Origin: Actinomadura syzygii
GTDB lineage: Bacteria; Actinomycetota; Actinomycetes; Streptosporangiales; Streptosporangiaceae
Direction: 5' to 3'
Assembly (NCBI RefSeq): GCF_008085905.1
Contig: NZ_VSFF01000008.1
Location: 186,001-250,000, forward strand
Length of the DNA stretch: 64,000 nt
Shown one piece after another: positions 1 to 8,453 of the stretch. How positions within the stretch are numbered: position 1 is the first letter of the stretch; each line of letters begins with the position of its first letter. The translations under genes were made by a program, and so were the position numbers. Below the pieces are notes generated by a model, which was given only the letters and a program-made list of their open reading frames with translations, searched no databases and had not been told where the DNA came from.

Positions 1-1876
1 TCGCCCCGAGTTGGGCCGCGAGCCGTCCCGCGAGACCGAGCCGGACGGGCCCGTCCTCGCAGTCGACGACGACTCCCGCCGTCCCCGCCAGCAACCCGGC
101 GGCACGCGGCACGTCGCCGTCGGCCGTCGCCCGCCCGTCCGTGACGACCACGAGCAGCGGGCGGCGGGACGGGTCGCGGAGGCGTTCCGTGCGGAGGACC
201 TCCGCCGCCCTGACCAGCCCGGCCGCGAGCGGTGTCCGGCCGCCGGTGGGGAGCGTCCGCAGCCGCGCCGCGCCCGCCTCCACCGACGACGTCGGCGGGA
301 GGACGACCTCGGCCGTCCGTCCCCGGAACGTGATCAGGCCGATCTTGTCGCGGCGCTGGTAGGCGTCGAGGAGCAGGCTCAGCACGGCCGTCTTCACCGT
401 GGTCATCCGGCGGCGGGCGGCCATCGAGCCGCTCGCGTCCACGACGAACAGGACGAGGTTCCCCTCGCGTCCCTCCCGTACCGCCTCGCGCAGATCGTCC
501 GCGTGCAGCAGCAGGCCGGGACCGGAACGGCCGCGGAAGCCCTGGTGCGGGGCGGCGGCCAGCAGCGTCGCCACCACGTGCGGGTCGTGGATCCGCCCGG
601 CCGGACGGCGCGAGCCGGTGACGCGGCCCCGCTCCGTCCGCGACCGGGACCGGCGCCCGGCCACGCCGTCGCCGACGCCTGGAACCTCCAGCAGCGGAAC
701 GGCGTGCGGCGCCGCGACCCCCGCCACCCGCTCACCGCCGCCCGCGCGCTCGTTCCCGCCGGGCTGTTCCGCCGGTGCCTCGGAGCCGCCGTCGCCCGGC
801 GACGGCTCACCGCCCCCGCCGGGCGGGTCGCCTCCACCGCCGTCCGGCGGCGGGTCCTCGTCGGGTGAAGCGCTGTTCAGCAGCTCGTCGAGCAGGGACT
901 CGTCCAGGCCGGGCGCGTCGAACGGGTCGCGGCGGCGGCGGTGCGGCAGCGCCAACCGGGCCGCCGCGCGGACGTCCTCGGACGTCACCTCGTCCCGGCC
1001 GTGCCAGGCGGCGTGCGCGAGCGCGGCGTTCGCCGTGACGAGGTCGGCGCGCAGGCCGTCCACCTCGAACCCGGCGCAGACGCCCGCTATCTGCTCCAGC
1101 CGCTCGTCCGGCAGCCGGACGCCGCCCAGCCGCTCCCGCGCCGCCGCGATGCGGTCCGCGAGCGCGGCCTCCTCGGCGGACCAGCGCGCGGCGAACGCGG
1201 CCGGGTCCGCCTCGAACGCGAGCCGCCGCCGGACGACCTCGGCCCGCTCCCTCGGCTCCCGCGACGCCCGCACCTCCACCATCAGCCCGAACCGGTCGAG
1301 GAGCTGCGGGCGCAGCTCGCCCTCCTCCGGGTTCATCGTCCCGACCAGCAGGAACCGCGCCGCGTGCCGCACCGACACCGACTCGCGCTCGACGTAGCAG
1401 GTGCCGAGCGCCGCCGCGTCCAGCAGCAGGTCGACGAGGTGGTCGTGCAGCAGGTTCACCTCGTCCACGTACAGGACGCCGCGGTGCGCCGCCGCGAGCA
1501 GGCCCGGCTCGAACGCCTTCACGCCCTCGGTCAGCGCCCGCTCCACGTCCAGGGACCCGGCGAGCCGGTCCTCCGACGCGCCGACCGGCAGCTCCACCAG
1601 CGAGGCCGCCCGCCGCGCGGACGGCCCGCCCACGACGTGCGGGCCGTCCGGGCAGGACGGGTCGGGCGCGGTCGGGTCGCAGGCGAACCGGCAGCCCGGC
1701 ACCGTGTCCACGGCGGGGAGCTGCGCGGCGAGCGCCCGGACGATCGTCGACTTCGCCGTCCCCTTCTCGCCCCGCACCAGCACCCCGCCGACGCGCGGGG
1801 ACACGGCGTTCAGCAGCAGCGCCAGCTTCAGGTCGTCCATCCCGACGACGGCGGTGAACGGGTAGGCGGCGTTCAA
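1..1876 (-). CDS. Magnesium/cobalt chelatase, fused ChlI-ChlD type (3' end off the window)
   Basis: An AAA+ ATPase fused to a von Willebrand A domain, probably the ATP-driven motor for a CobN-type cobaltochelatase in aerobic cobalamin synthesis. The TTG start shares bases with the upstream stop codon (TTGA), and the reading frame stays open for 625 codons to the left edge. Reading from the start one sees the family N-terminus YPFTAVVGMDDLKLAL, a Walker A motif (GEKGTAKST, near residue 38), a Walker B motif (GVLYVDEVNLL), a Gly/Pro/Glu-rich linker and a MIDAS motif (DASGSM) in the VWA part. The family is usually about 650-690 residues, so only a short C-terminal piece is missing. Its place at the end of a riboswitch-controlled cbtBA operon supports cobalt rather than magnesium as substrate; that choice is inferred. 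Confidence 0.85.
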   Translation of the reverse strand, partial: MNAAYPFTAVVGMDDLKLALLLNAVSPRVGGVLVRGEKGTAKSTIVRALAAQLPAVDTVPGCRFACDPTAPDPSCPDGPHVVGGPSARRAASLVELPVGASEDRLAGSLDVERALTEGVKAFEPGLLAAAHRGVLYVDEVNLLHDHLVDLLLDAAALGTCYVERESVSVRHAARFLLVGTMNPEEGELRPQLLDRFGLMVEVRASREPRERAEVVRRRLAFEADPAAFAARWSAEEAALADRIAAARERLGGVRLPDERLEQIAGVCAGFEVDGLRADLVTANAALAHAAWHGRDEVTSEDVRAAARLALPHRRRRDPFDAPGLDESLLDELLNSASPDEDPPPDGGGGDPPGGGGEPSPGDGGSEAPAEQPGGNERAGGGERVAGVAAPHAVPLLEVPGVGDGVAGRRSRSRTERGRVTGSRRPAGRIHDPHVVATLLAAAPHQGFRGRSGPGLLLHADDLREAVREGREGNLVLFVVDASGSMAARRRMTTVKTAVLSLLLDAYQRRDKIGLITFRGRTAEVVLPPTSSVEAGAARLRTLPTGGRTPLAAGLVRAAEVLRTERLRDPSRRPLLVVVTDGRATADGDVPRAAGLLAGTAGVVVDCEDGPVRLGLAGRLAAQLGA

Positions 1877-2442
1877 GCGGAGACCTTCCGGTTGACGTGG
1901 GCGACCCGCCAGCCGCTCCCGGCGGCGGACAAGCACGTGGTGGACAGCGGCGCGACGTCGAACCGGTCCCCGGCGGTGACGTCGATCCCGAGGACGAGCG
2001 CGACCGCCGCCCGGATGACGCCCGCGTCGCACACGACGACCCCGCGCGGGTCGGCGGCGAGCCAGCCGGTGACGCGCCCGGCGAGCGCGGCGCGGGTCTC
2101 GCCGCCGTGCGGGACGGCCCACGGGTCGACCAGCCATCGGGCCAGCTCGTCCGGCTCCTCCGCCGCGACGTCGGCGTAGCGGCGGCCGGCCCAGCGGCCG
2201 TGGTCGGCCTCGGCCAGCTCCGCCGCCGGACGCGCACCGGCGAGGCCCAGCGCGGCGGCGGTCTCGCGGGCGGCGCGGGCGGGCGACGTCCAGGCCGGGC
2301 CGTCCGGCAGCGTCCCGGCGAGGGCCCGCGCCCTGGCCAGGCCGGACGCGTCCGCGGGCTCGCCCGCCGGGAAGCGCGCCTCGCGCATCCCGGCAGACGT
2401 CGCCTGCCGGACGAACAGCACGGCGTTCCCTACGGACGGCAC
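1873..2442 (-). CDS. Histidine-phosphatase-fold protein lacking both catalytic histidines
   Basis: A 189-residue member of the phosphoglycerate-mutase/histidine phosphatase superfamily. The GTG start at 2442 lies just past the cbtA stop; longer readings upstream only shadow cbtA. The first catalytic motif, normally R-H-G/A, reads R12-Q13-A14 (codon cag). The second histidine, expected before the GVIRAAV strand, is D139 (codon gac). Supporting residues remain: TSPARAARETA, an acidic EADHGRW loop and PHGGE. Paralogues in actinobacterial cobalt loci normally keep both histidines. The gene lies between cbtA and the chelatase with overlapping ends, so it is co-translated with them. Phosphatase activity is unlikely; a binding or structural role is possible. 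Confidence 0.75.
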   Translation of the reverse strand: MPSVGNAVLFVRQATSAGMREARFPAGEPADASGLARARALAGTLPDGPAWTSPARAARETAAALGLAGARPAAELAEADHGRWAGRRYADVAAEEPDELARWLVDPWAVPHGGETRAALAGRVTGWLAADPRGVVVCDAGVIRAAVALVLGIDVTAGDRFDVAPLSTTCLSAAGSGWRVAHVNRKVSA

Positions 2443-2447
2443 CCCGG

Positions 2448-3194
2448 TCAGGCGGGCGCCGGGGCCCGCGCCGGACGGGCCGCGCGGTCGCACGCCCAGC
2501 CGAACGCGACGCCGAAGACCGTCCAGAACACGAGCTGCGTCCCGAGCGAGACGAGGCGGAACTGCCACAGCAGGGTCGCGGGGAAGCCGTCCGGCACCTC
2601 GTTCACCCCCGGCAGCAGCGCCGCCGCGACGACGACCGGGGCGAGGAACGCGGCGACCGCGGCGATCCACCGCGGCCACGGCCCGCCGCCGACGCGCCGT
2701 CCCGTCGTCACCGCGATCACGGCGGCGAGCAGGCCCACCCCGATCATCGCGAGGTAGAGGAGCGTCCGGCTGGTGATCGTGTCCGGGTCGCCCACCGCGG
2801 GCGGGTTCGCCGGATACTTCACGAACGGGACGAGGATGACCGCGGCGAAGGCCGTCCCGGCGGCGGCGAGCGCGAGCCCGCCGTCCGAGCGGGGCCCGAC
2901 CCGGCCGCGCAGACCGGCGTAGACCAGCGCGAACACGCCGCCGACGGCGAGCCCGTAGAGGCCGGTGGCGAGGAACAGCCCGGCCTTCTGCGCGCCGCGG
3001 CTCACCTCCACGCCCTCGTCGTGCTCGTGCGCGGCGGCGCCCTGGTCATGTGAATGTTCGGTGGTGGCGGCGGCCTGTTCGAGGGCGATGGCGTCGTCGA
3101 TGCGGGGCTCCCCGGCGGCGAACGCGAACACGCCCGCGACGAGCCCGGCGAGCAGGCCCAGCAGGACGCCCCTGACCAGCAGGGTGCGGATCAT
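2448..3194 (-). CDS. cbtA: CbtA family cobalt transporter subunit
   Basis: A 248-residue integral membrane protein that begins MIRTLLVRGVLLGLLAG, with an N-terminal transmembrane helix followed by an acidic, His-rich periplasmic stretch (the HSHDQ and AHEHDEG motifs near residues 45-60) and about four further hydrophobic helices. This matches CbtA, the main subunit of a B12-regulated cobalt uptake system in actinobacteria and proteobacteria. The ATG at 3194 was chosen because it starts directly on the first membrane segment and lies eight bases after the cbtB stop. The upstream cobalamin riboswitch fits substrate and regulation. Confidence 0.88.
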   Translation of the reverse strand: MIRTLLVRGVLLGLLAGLVAGVFAFAAGEPRIDDAIALEQAAATTEHSHDQGAAAHEHDEGVEVSRGAQKAGLFLATGLYGLAVGGVFALVYAGLRGRVGPRSDGGLALAAAGTAFAAVILVPFVKYPANPPAVGDPDTITSRTLLYLAMIGVGLLAAVIAVTTGRRVGGGPWPRWIAAVAAFLAPVVVAAALLPGVNEVPDGFPATLLWQFRLVSLGTQLVFWTVFGVAFGWACDRAARPARAPAPA

Positions 3195-3202
3195 GGCGCG
3201 GC

Positions 3203-3394
3203 TCAGTGGCAGGGCACGCCGAGCAGATGCCGCCCGTCGTGCATCAGCTCGTGCAGGAAGCCGCCCGTCTGCGACACGGCGCCGTTGTCCATCAGGACGA
3301 GGTAGCCGAGCAGCAGCAGGACCGGGACCGCGAGCAGCCACGGGCCGAGCCGGGGAAGGGGGATGCGTCGTTCTGGAGCCGACAGCGAGCTCAC
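3203..3394 (-). CDS. cbtB: CbtB family cobalt transporter subunit
   Basis: A 63-residue single-span membrane protein: a short basic N-terminus, one helix (WLLAVPVLLLLGYLVLM) and a histidine-containing C-terminal tail (FLHELMHDGRHLLGVPCH) of the kind that binds the metal in CbtB. The GTG start at 3394 has a GGAGG ribosome site about seven bases upstream; a longer reading from an upstream ATG would run through the riboswitch and is rejected. It is the first gene of the operon cbtB-cbtA-phosphatase-like-chelatase. Confidence 0.85.
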   Translation of the reverse strand: MSSLSAPERRIPLPRLGPWLLAVPVLLLLGYLVLMDNGAVSQTGGFLHELMHDGRHLLGVPCH

Positions 3395-3429
3395 GGTGTA
3401 CCTCCACTGGGGATCGTGCGCGTCCCGGA

Positions 3430-3545
3430 CGGATGAGGTCGCGGCTGCCCGAGTGACCTGGCTCCCGGGATCGTCGTCCCGGATACAGTGGCGCGTCCGC
3501 ACCGGCATCTCACCGGATTTCCCTCGGACAACCGTGAAGTCAGAC
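3430..3545 (-). promoter_or_regulatory. Cobalamin (AdoCbl) riboswitch
   Basis: On the minus strand upstream of cbtB the hallmark blocks of the B12 element occur in order: GGGAAATCCGGTG (3511-3523), the B12-box core GCCACTGTATCC (3481-3492), a small hairpin around GATCCCGGG, and GAGCCAGGTCACTCGGGC (3447-3464). The aptamer ends about 40-50 bases before the cbtB GTG, so the expression platform probably hides the ribosome site when the cofactor is bound. Known members switch off cobalt uptake and B12 synthesis genes. The exact 5' edge is approximate. Confidence 0.88.
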
Positions 3546-3590
3546 GGAACGTACGTTCCCCATCGCACCCCTGTCAATGAGGTGTGACAT

Positions 3591-4760
3591 TCATTCCACC
3601 CCGAACAGGGGCTCGTCGGGGGAGCGGATGTCCTGGCTCGGGAGGCCGTTCGGGTGCTCGCGGCGGACGCGGTCCACGCAGGAGAGCGCGATGTTGAGGT
3701 GCTCGCGTTTGCTGGTCTCGTAGAACGCCGACGCGGACGCCGACAGCTTCGGCGAGGCGTGCAGGGGCTTGTCGGAGACGCAGAGAAGTGTGGCGTTCGG
3801 GATGCGGTAGCGGAAGCCGTTCGCCGCGATCGTCGCCGACTCCATGTCGACGGCGACGGCCCGCGACGCCTGCATCGCGGCGAGCGTCGTCGCCTGGTTG
3901 AACTCCCAGTTCCGGTTGGCGGTGGTGTGGACGACGCCGAGCCGGTGGCGGGCGTCGCGCTCGTCCAGCGCGTCCAGCAGGAACGTGTTGAGCCGGTGGT
4001 TCGGGATCACCGGGACGGTGAGCGGCAGCACGCGGTCGAGGACGTGGTCCTCCCGCAGGTAGGACGTCGCGAGGACGAAGTCGCCGAGCCGCTGGTGGTT
4101 CCGCAGCCCGCCGCAGTGCCCGATCATGATCATCGCGTCCGGGCGGAGGACCGCGAGGTGGTCGGTCACGGTCTTGGCGTTGGACGGCCCGACCCCGATG
4201 TTCACCAGGCTCACGCCGTCGTGGTGCCAGGCGGGCATCTGCACGTCCGGGCGGGCGGGCCCTTCGGCGTCCGGGAACCGTTCCTTGAACGCCTCGACGT
4301 GCATCGCGTAATTGGTGAACAGGACGTAGCGGCCGAACGACTCCGCGGGCGTTCCGCAGTAATGCGACAGCCGGTCCAAAGAGAGCGCCATGCGTTCCGG
4401 ACCGAACAGGAAGAGTTTCTTCGCGCGTAGGTCGAAGCGCTCCTCGTCGAGCGCGGCGAAGAACTCGGGATCGGTGAAAGGGAGCGCCCGGCGCGACGGG
4501 CGCGCGGTCACCGCCGCGCCCTTGCCGAGCAGGGTGGTCAATTCGCGCCGCAGATAGTCGCGGATGGCGGCCGGACGCGCGAACTCCCCGGTGATGCGCG
4601 GATTGTGCTCCGACCAGGGACGGACGACCTCCAGCATCGGATACCAGCCGTCCGCGTCGACGCCGTCGAGCACGTCGAGCAACCGCCCGACTCCCTTGCT
4701 CAACTCGGCGGGATTCAGACCGGCGCCATCGACGACTTCTTCCACGCTGGCACCGTACAA
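3591..4760 (-). CDS. amn: AMP nucleosidase
   Basis: A 389-residue protein of the AMP nucleosidase family, which hydrolyses AMP to adenine and ribose 5-phosphate. The C-terminal two thirds carry the nucleoside-phosphorylase fold: MIMIGHCGGLRNHQRLGDFV, the TTANRNWEFNQ segment, AVDMESATIAANGFRYRIP (purine/ribose-binding strand with Met-Glu-Ser) and LLCVSDKPLH. The N-terminal 150 residues correspond to the regulatory domain of the E. coli enzyme, somewhat shortened (E. coli Amn is about 480 residues). The ATG at 4760 begins MYGASVEEV. The gene ends just short of the cobalt riboswitch and appears monocistronic. Confidence 0.88.
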   Translation of the reverse strand: MYGASVEEVVDGAGLNPAELSKGVGRLLDVLDGVDADGWYPMLEVVRPWSEHNPRITGEFARPAAIRDYLRRELTTLLGKGAAVTARPSRRALPFTDPEFFAALDEERFDLRAKKLFLFGPERMALSLDRLSHYCGTPAESFGRYVLFTNYAMHVEAFKERFPDAEGPARPDVQMPAWHHDGVSLVNIGVGPSNAKTVTDHLAVLRPDAMIMIGHCGGLRNHQRLGDFVLATSYLREDHVLDRVLPLTVPVIPNHRLNTFLLDALDERDARHRLGVVHTTANRNWEFNQATTLAAMQASRAVAVDMESATIAANGFRYRIPNATLLCVSDKPLHASPKLSASASAFYETSKREHLNIALSCVDRVRREHPNGLPSQDIRSPDEPLFGVE

Positions 4761-5101
4761 CGCAGCCGTCGGCGACCGGATCAGTCGGGGGCGGGCAGCG
4801 CCGCCGACCTCGCCCGCGAGCGTGTGCGGAGGGTGGGCGTAGTCCTATTTGCCCGTAACCGGCGACTGAGCGTTCACCGGCCGGAACGGCGCGTATAGGA
4901 CATGGCCCCGAGTGTTTCCCGAAGGCCCGATTTTCACAATCCGAGGAAAGATCATTTCGGTGGGCGGTGCCGGGGCCGCGCGGGCCGCTTGATCGGCCCC
5001 GGCCCGGACGGAGTGGTCCGGCCCGTGAAATGCGGTGGTGCGACGGGCGGCGCCGCCGGACCGTGTGATCGACATTCGAGGCGTGGTCCAATTCGGATGT
5101 T
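4761..5101. other. Intergenic stretch upstream of amn
   Basis: No convincing coding frame is present. The region must contain the amn promoter. One weak inverted repeat is seen, GTCCTAT at 4842-4848 and ATAGGAC at 4895-4901, flanking a G+C-rich segment. A less G+C-rich patch lies at 4918-4955. I cannot place a promoter with confidence. Confidence 0.5.
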
Positions 5102-5127
5102 AACAGGGGCCCTGACGGGCCCCTGTT
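5102..5127 (-). terminator. Hairpin downstream of phoD
   Basis: A perfect 11-bp stem, AACAGGGGCCC / GGGCCCCTGTT, with a four-base loop, about 60 bases beyond the phoD stop codon. The tract after it on the minus strand is only modestly T-rich, so it is a probable rather than a classical intrinsic terminator. Confidence 0.6.
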
Positions 5128-5137
5128 CCCGCGCTCC

Positions 5138-5207
5138 GGTCAGAAACGGTCAGAAACAGTCAGAAGTGGTCAGTATGGGTCACGGCCGGTCAGAACTGGT
5201 CGTCGTC
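5138..5207. repeat. Seven degenerate 10-bp direct repeats (consensus GGTCAGAA)
   Basis: The core GGTCAGAA or a close variant recurs with an exact 10-bp period starting near 5139, 5149, 5159, 5169, 5179 and 5189, with a decayed seventh copy near 5199. The array covers the last codons and the stop of phoD and the bases just after. Ten bp is about one helical turn, so all copies face the same side of the DNA, as in arrays bound by cooperative response regulators. Function not known. Confidence 0.6.
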
Positions 5208-6851
5208 CACGGCGTAGCGGCGCGCGGTCCTCCTTAGCGTCCGCGCCTCCCGCTCGGGCGAGAGCTGATCGACGACGCTGATCCCGGGCCGTCCCGCCTC
5301 GACCGCGAACCGCGCGGCGGTGGTGACCGTCGTCTCGCCGGGCGTCCACACGGTGCTGACGAGGCGGAGCGAGGCGAGCAGCCGGGCCGGGGTGACGTCG
5401 CAGACGACGTAGCCGCGCAGGTTCCCGATGTACTTCCAGTGCGGGCTCTCCGCCATGATCGGGTCGTACTTCTTGTGGAACGGGACCGGGTCGGAGTCGC
5501 CGCCGGAGGTGATCGACGTGCCGGTGATCTCCGCGCCCACGACGGGGGAGTCCGGGTCGTCGAAGTCGGGTTTCAGGTCGCACACCCAGGTCGCGTGCCG
5601 GTCGCCGGTGAGCACCACCGGGTTGGACGTCTCGCCGGAGCCGAAGTACTCCAGCAGGCGGCGGCGCTGCACGCGGTAGCCGTCCCAGTTGTCGAAGTCG
5701 AAGACCTGCTCGGGCCCGACCTTGCGGTCGTTGGACGCCCACATCACCTGGTTGGCGAGCAGGTTCCACCGGGCGCCCGAGTCGGACAGGCCGTCCAGCA
5801 GCCATTCCTCCTGCTCGGCGCCGGTCATCGTGCGGTCCGGGTCGTTCGCCTCGGCGAGCGTGGTCGGCTGGTCGTCGCGGTACTGCCGGGTGTCGAGCAC
5901 GTGGACGGTCGCGAGGCGGCCGAAGCCGACCCGGCGGTACAGCCGCGCGTCGCTGCCGTGCGGACGGGCCGACCGGCGCAGCGGCATGTGCTCGTAGTAC
6001 GCCTGGAACGCGGCGGCCCGGCGGGCGAGGAACTTGTCGTGCGGCTGCTTGGCCGGGTCCTGCGGGATCTCGCCGGCCCAGTTGTTGTCGACCTCGTGGT
6101 CGTCCCAGGTCGCGATCCAGGGGAAGGCCGCGTGCGCGGCCTGGAGGTTGGCGTCGGTCTTGTACTGCGCGTGCCGGTTGCGGTATTCGGCCAGCGTGTA
6201 CGGCTCGCCCTTGCCCTCGTGGGTGCGGACGGTCGTCGTCTTCGGCGCCGACTCGTAGATGTAGTCGCCCAGGAACGCGAGGAACGCGACGTCCTCTTCG
6301 GCGAGGTGGCTGTACGCGGTGAAGTAGCCGTCCTGCCAGCTCTGGCAGGACGCGAACGCGAACCGCAGCCGCCGGTTGACCGCGCCGTCCTCCGGCGCGG
6401 TCCGGGTCCGGCCGACGGGCGAGACCTCGTCGCCCGCGCGGAACCGGTAGTGGTACTCGCGGTCCGGGCGCAGCCCGGCGACCTCGGCGTGCACCGAGTG
6501 CCCGGACTCGGGCCGCGCCGTCACGACGCCGCGGGCGCGGATCCGCTCGAAGCGCTCGTCCTCGGCGACCTGCCAGCTCACCGGCACCGGGCTGGACGGC
6601 ATGCCGCCGCCGTCGACGGGCTTCGGCGCGAGCCGCGTCCACAGCACGACGCCGTCCGGCAGCGGGTCGCCGGACGCGACGCCCAGCGTGAACAGCCCGG
6701 ACGGCAGGGGGACGCCGCCGTACGAGCGGACGGCGGCGAGCGCGCCGTCCTCGCCGACCAGCGCGGGACCGAGCAGGACGTGCCCGGCCGCCAGCGCCGA
6801 GGCGGCTCCGCCGGTGGCGAGGAAGCGACGGCGGGGAAATCTCTCCGACAT
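5190..6851 (-). CDS. phoD: PhoD-family alkaline phosphatase/phosphodiesterase, Tat-exported
   Basis: A 553-residue secreted metallophosphatase that releases phosphate from mono- and diesters outside the cell. The N-terminus has a twin-arginine signal (PRRRFLATGG followed by a hydrophobic stretch and an AxA-type end), then the PhoD N-terminal beta domain (FTLGVASGDPLPDGVVLWTRL) and the catalytic domain with FASCQSW, FLGDYIYE, WDDHEVDNNW and LTGDRHATW, which bring the Ca/Fe ligands. The ATG at 6851 has an AAAGGAGG ribosome site. It stands alone, with the 10-bp repeat array and a hairpin at its 3' end. Confidence 0.93.
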   Translation of the reverse strand: MSERFPRRRFLATGGAASALAAGHVLLGPALVGEDGALAAVRSYGGVPLPSGLFTLGVASGDPLPDGVVLWTRLAPKPVDGGGMPSSPVPVSWQVAEDERFERIRARGVVTARPESGHSVHAEVAGLRPDREYHYRFRAGDEVSPVGRTRTAPEDGAVNRRLRFAFASCQSWQDGYFTAYSHLAEEDVAFLAFLGDYIYESAPKTTTVRTHEGKGEPYTLAEYRNRHAQYKTDANLQAAHAAFPWIATWDDHEVDNNWAGEIPQDPAKQPHDKFLARRAAAFQAYYEHMPLRRSARPHGSDARLYRRVGFGRLATVHVLDTRQYRDDQPTTLAEANDPDRTMTGAEQEEWLLDGLSDSGARWNLLANQVMWASNDRKVGPEQVFDFDNWDGYRVQRRRLLEYFGSGETSNPVVLTGDRHATWVCDLKPDFDDPDSPVVGAEITGTSITSGGDSDPVPFHKKYDPIMAESPHWKYIGNLRGYVVCDVTPARLLASLRLVSTVWTPGETTVTTAARFAVEAGRPGISVVDQLSPEREARTLRRTARRYAVDDDQF

Positions 6852-6963
6852 ACGACCCTCCTTTTTGGATCAATATCGGAGGATGGCCGCAATTCGGGTA
6901 ACGCGGTTGGAGATGCGTGCCGACACCGAGACGACGACGGCACGAATTGACAAAACCCTTTTG

Positions 6964-8373
6964 TCAGAGGAGCGGGCGGGGCAGTGGCGGGAGGGCTCGT
7001 TCGACCGCCTCTCCGATCGCGAGCAGCCGCGCGTCCGACGACGCCGGGCCCACGATCTCCAGCCCGATCGGCAGGCCGTCGCGGGACAGCCCGGACGGCA
7101 CCGACAGGCACGGCAGCCCGGCCGTGCTCGGTGGGTCGGTGTTGCGGATGTAGGTGAGGAACGTGTCGACGGTGTTGCCGTTCAGCTCGACCGTCCGGTC
7201 CTCGCCGGACGGGCGGTGCGGACGGGCGGTCAGCGGCGTCGTCGGGACGACCAGCGCGCTCAGGTCGTCGTCCTCGAAGTAGCGGGCGTAGGCGGCGCGC
7301 AGCGCCGGACGGTGCACCGCGATCGCCTCCCGGTACGCGGCGGCCGACACGACGTCGGCGTCGAGCACCGACTCCAGCGTGTCCCGGACGGCCGCGACCG
7401 ACACCTGTCCCGCAAGCCCGCGCAGCGTCATCGGCACCGAATGCTGGTAGAGGTAGGCGGACAACTCGCGTCCCACCTCGTACAGGACGACGGTGAAGCT
7501 CGCCAGCTCGTTCAGCCGCAGCAGGCCGGGGACGTCCCGCTCCACCAGCACCGCCCCGCGCGCGGCCAGCGCCGACAGCGCGCGTTCGGTCGCCACCGCG
7601 ACGTCGAGGTCGAGGTCGTCGTAGAAATGGCCGGTCGGCACCCCGAGGCGCAGGCCGGACAGGTCGACGGTCAGGTCGGGGTCCGCTCCGGCGGGTGCGC
7701 AGAGCGCGTCGACCAGCCGGACGTCCGCGACCGACCGGGCGATGGGCCCGAGCGTGTCCCTGGAGGGCGAGATCGGCACCACGCCGCGCGGGTCGTAGCG
7801 CCCGTGCGTCGGACGGAACCCGACGCACCCGCACAGCGCCGCCGGGATGCGGCACGACCCGCCGGTGTCGCCGCCGATCCCGAACGGGACCAGCCCGGCC
7901 GCGACGCCCGCCGCCGTCCCGCCGCTGCTGCCGCCCGGGATGCGGGTCTCGTCGTAGGGGTTGCCGACCGCGCCGAACGCGGGGCTGTTGCACGTCATGC
8001 CGAACGACAGCTCGCCGAGGGCCTGCTTGCCCATCAGCGTCCCGCCCGCGCCGAGCAGCGTCTCCGCGATCGGCGCGTTGCGGCCCGGCCGCCAGTCGCG
8101 CAGCGCCGGGGTCGCGGCCGTGGTCGGCAGGTCGTCGGTGTCGATGACGTCCTTGAGCGCGAACGGCAGGCCGTGCAGCGGCCCGGTCCGGCCCCGCCCG
8201 CCGCGGACGGCCCGCCGGACGAGGTCGGGCTCGTGCGAGATGTAGGTGTTGAGCCGCGCCAGCCGATCGGTGCGCTCGATCAGCGCCTCGGCGTACTCGG
8301 CGAGGTCGAGCTCGCCGTCGCGCAGCATCCGGACCGCGTCGACGGCGGACAGCCAGTGCGGGTCTTCAGCCAT
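6964..8373 (-). CDS. Amidase signature family hydrolase
   Basis: A 469-residue amidase with the full Lys-cisSer-Ser machinery: K74 in PFALKDVID, the GGSSGG motif (residues 147-152) and nucleophile S173 in GGDTGGSCRIPAA. Indole-acetamide hydrolase and several aryl-acetamide amidases belong to this class. It lies 80 bases downstream of paaE on the same strand, so it may be read with the phenylacetate operon and supply aryl acetates from amides such as phenylacetamide; that substrate is inferred from position only. No signal peptide is visible. Confidence 0.85.
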   Translation of the reverse strand: MAEDPHWLSAVDAVRMLRDGELDLAEYAEALIERTDRLARLNTYISHEPDLVRRAVRGGRGRTGPLHGLPFALKDVIDTDDLPTTAATPALRDWRPGRNAPIAETLLGAGGTLMGKQALGELSFGMTCNSPAFGAVGNPYDETRIPGGSSGGTAAGVAAGLVPFGIGGDTGGSCRIPAALCGCVGFRPTHGRYDPRGVVPISPSRDTLGPIARSVADVRLVDALCAPAGADPDLTVDLSGLRLGVPTGHFYDDLDLDVAVATERALSALAARGAVLVERDVPGLLRLNELASFTVVLYEVGRELSAYLYQHSVPMTLRGLAGQVSVAAVRDTLESVLDADVVSAAAYREAIAVHRPALRAAYARYFEDDDLSALVVPTTPLTARPHRPSGEDRTVELNGNTVDTFLTYIRNTDPPSTAGLPCLSVPSGLSRDGLPIGLEIVGPASSDARLLAIGEAVERALPPLPRPLL

Positions 8374-8453
8374 GGGGACACCGTCCTACAGGGCGGGCCG
8401 GAGCGCGAGGCCGGTGTTTCACTCCGTGGATCAGCCCCCGGAAAGGGGCGCGC

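Noticed and set aside
5138..5207. CRISPR-like array
   Set aside because: The repeats are 8-10 bp with no spacers, far from CRISPR dimensions.
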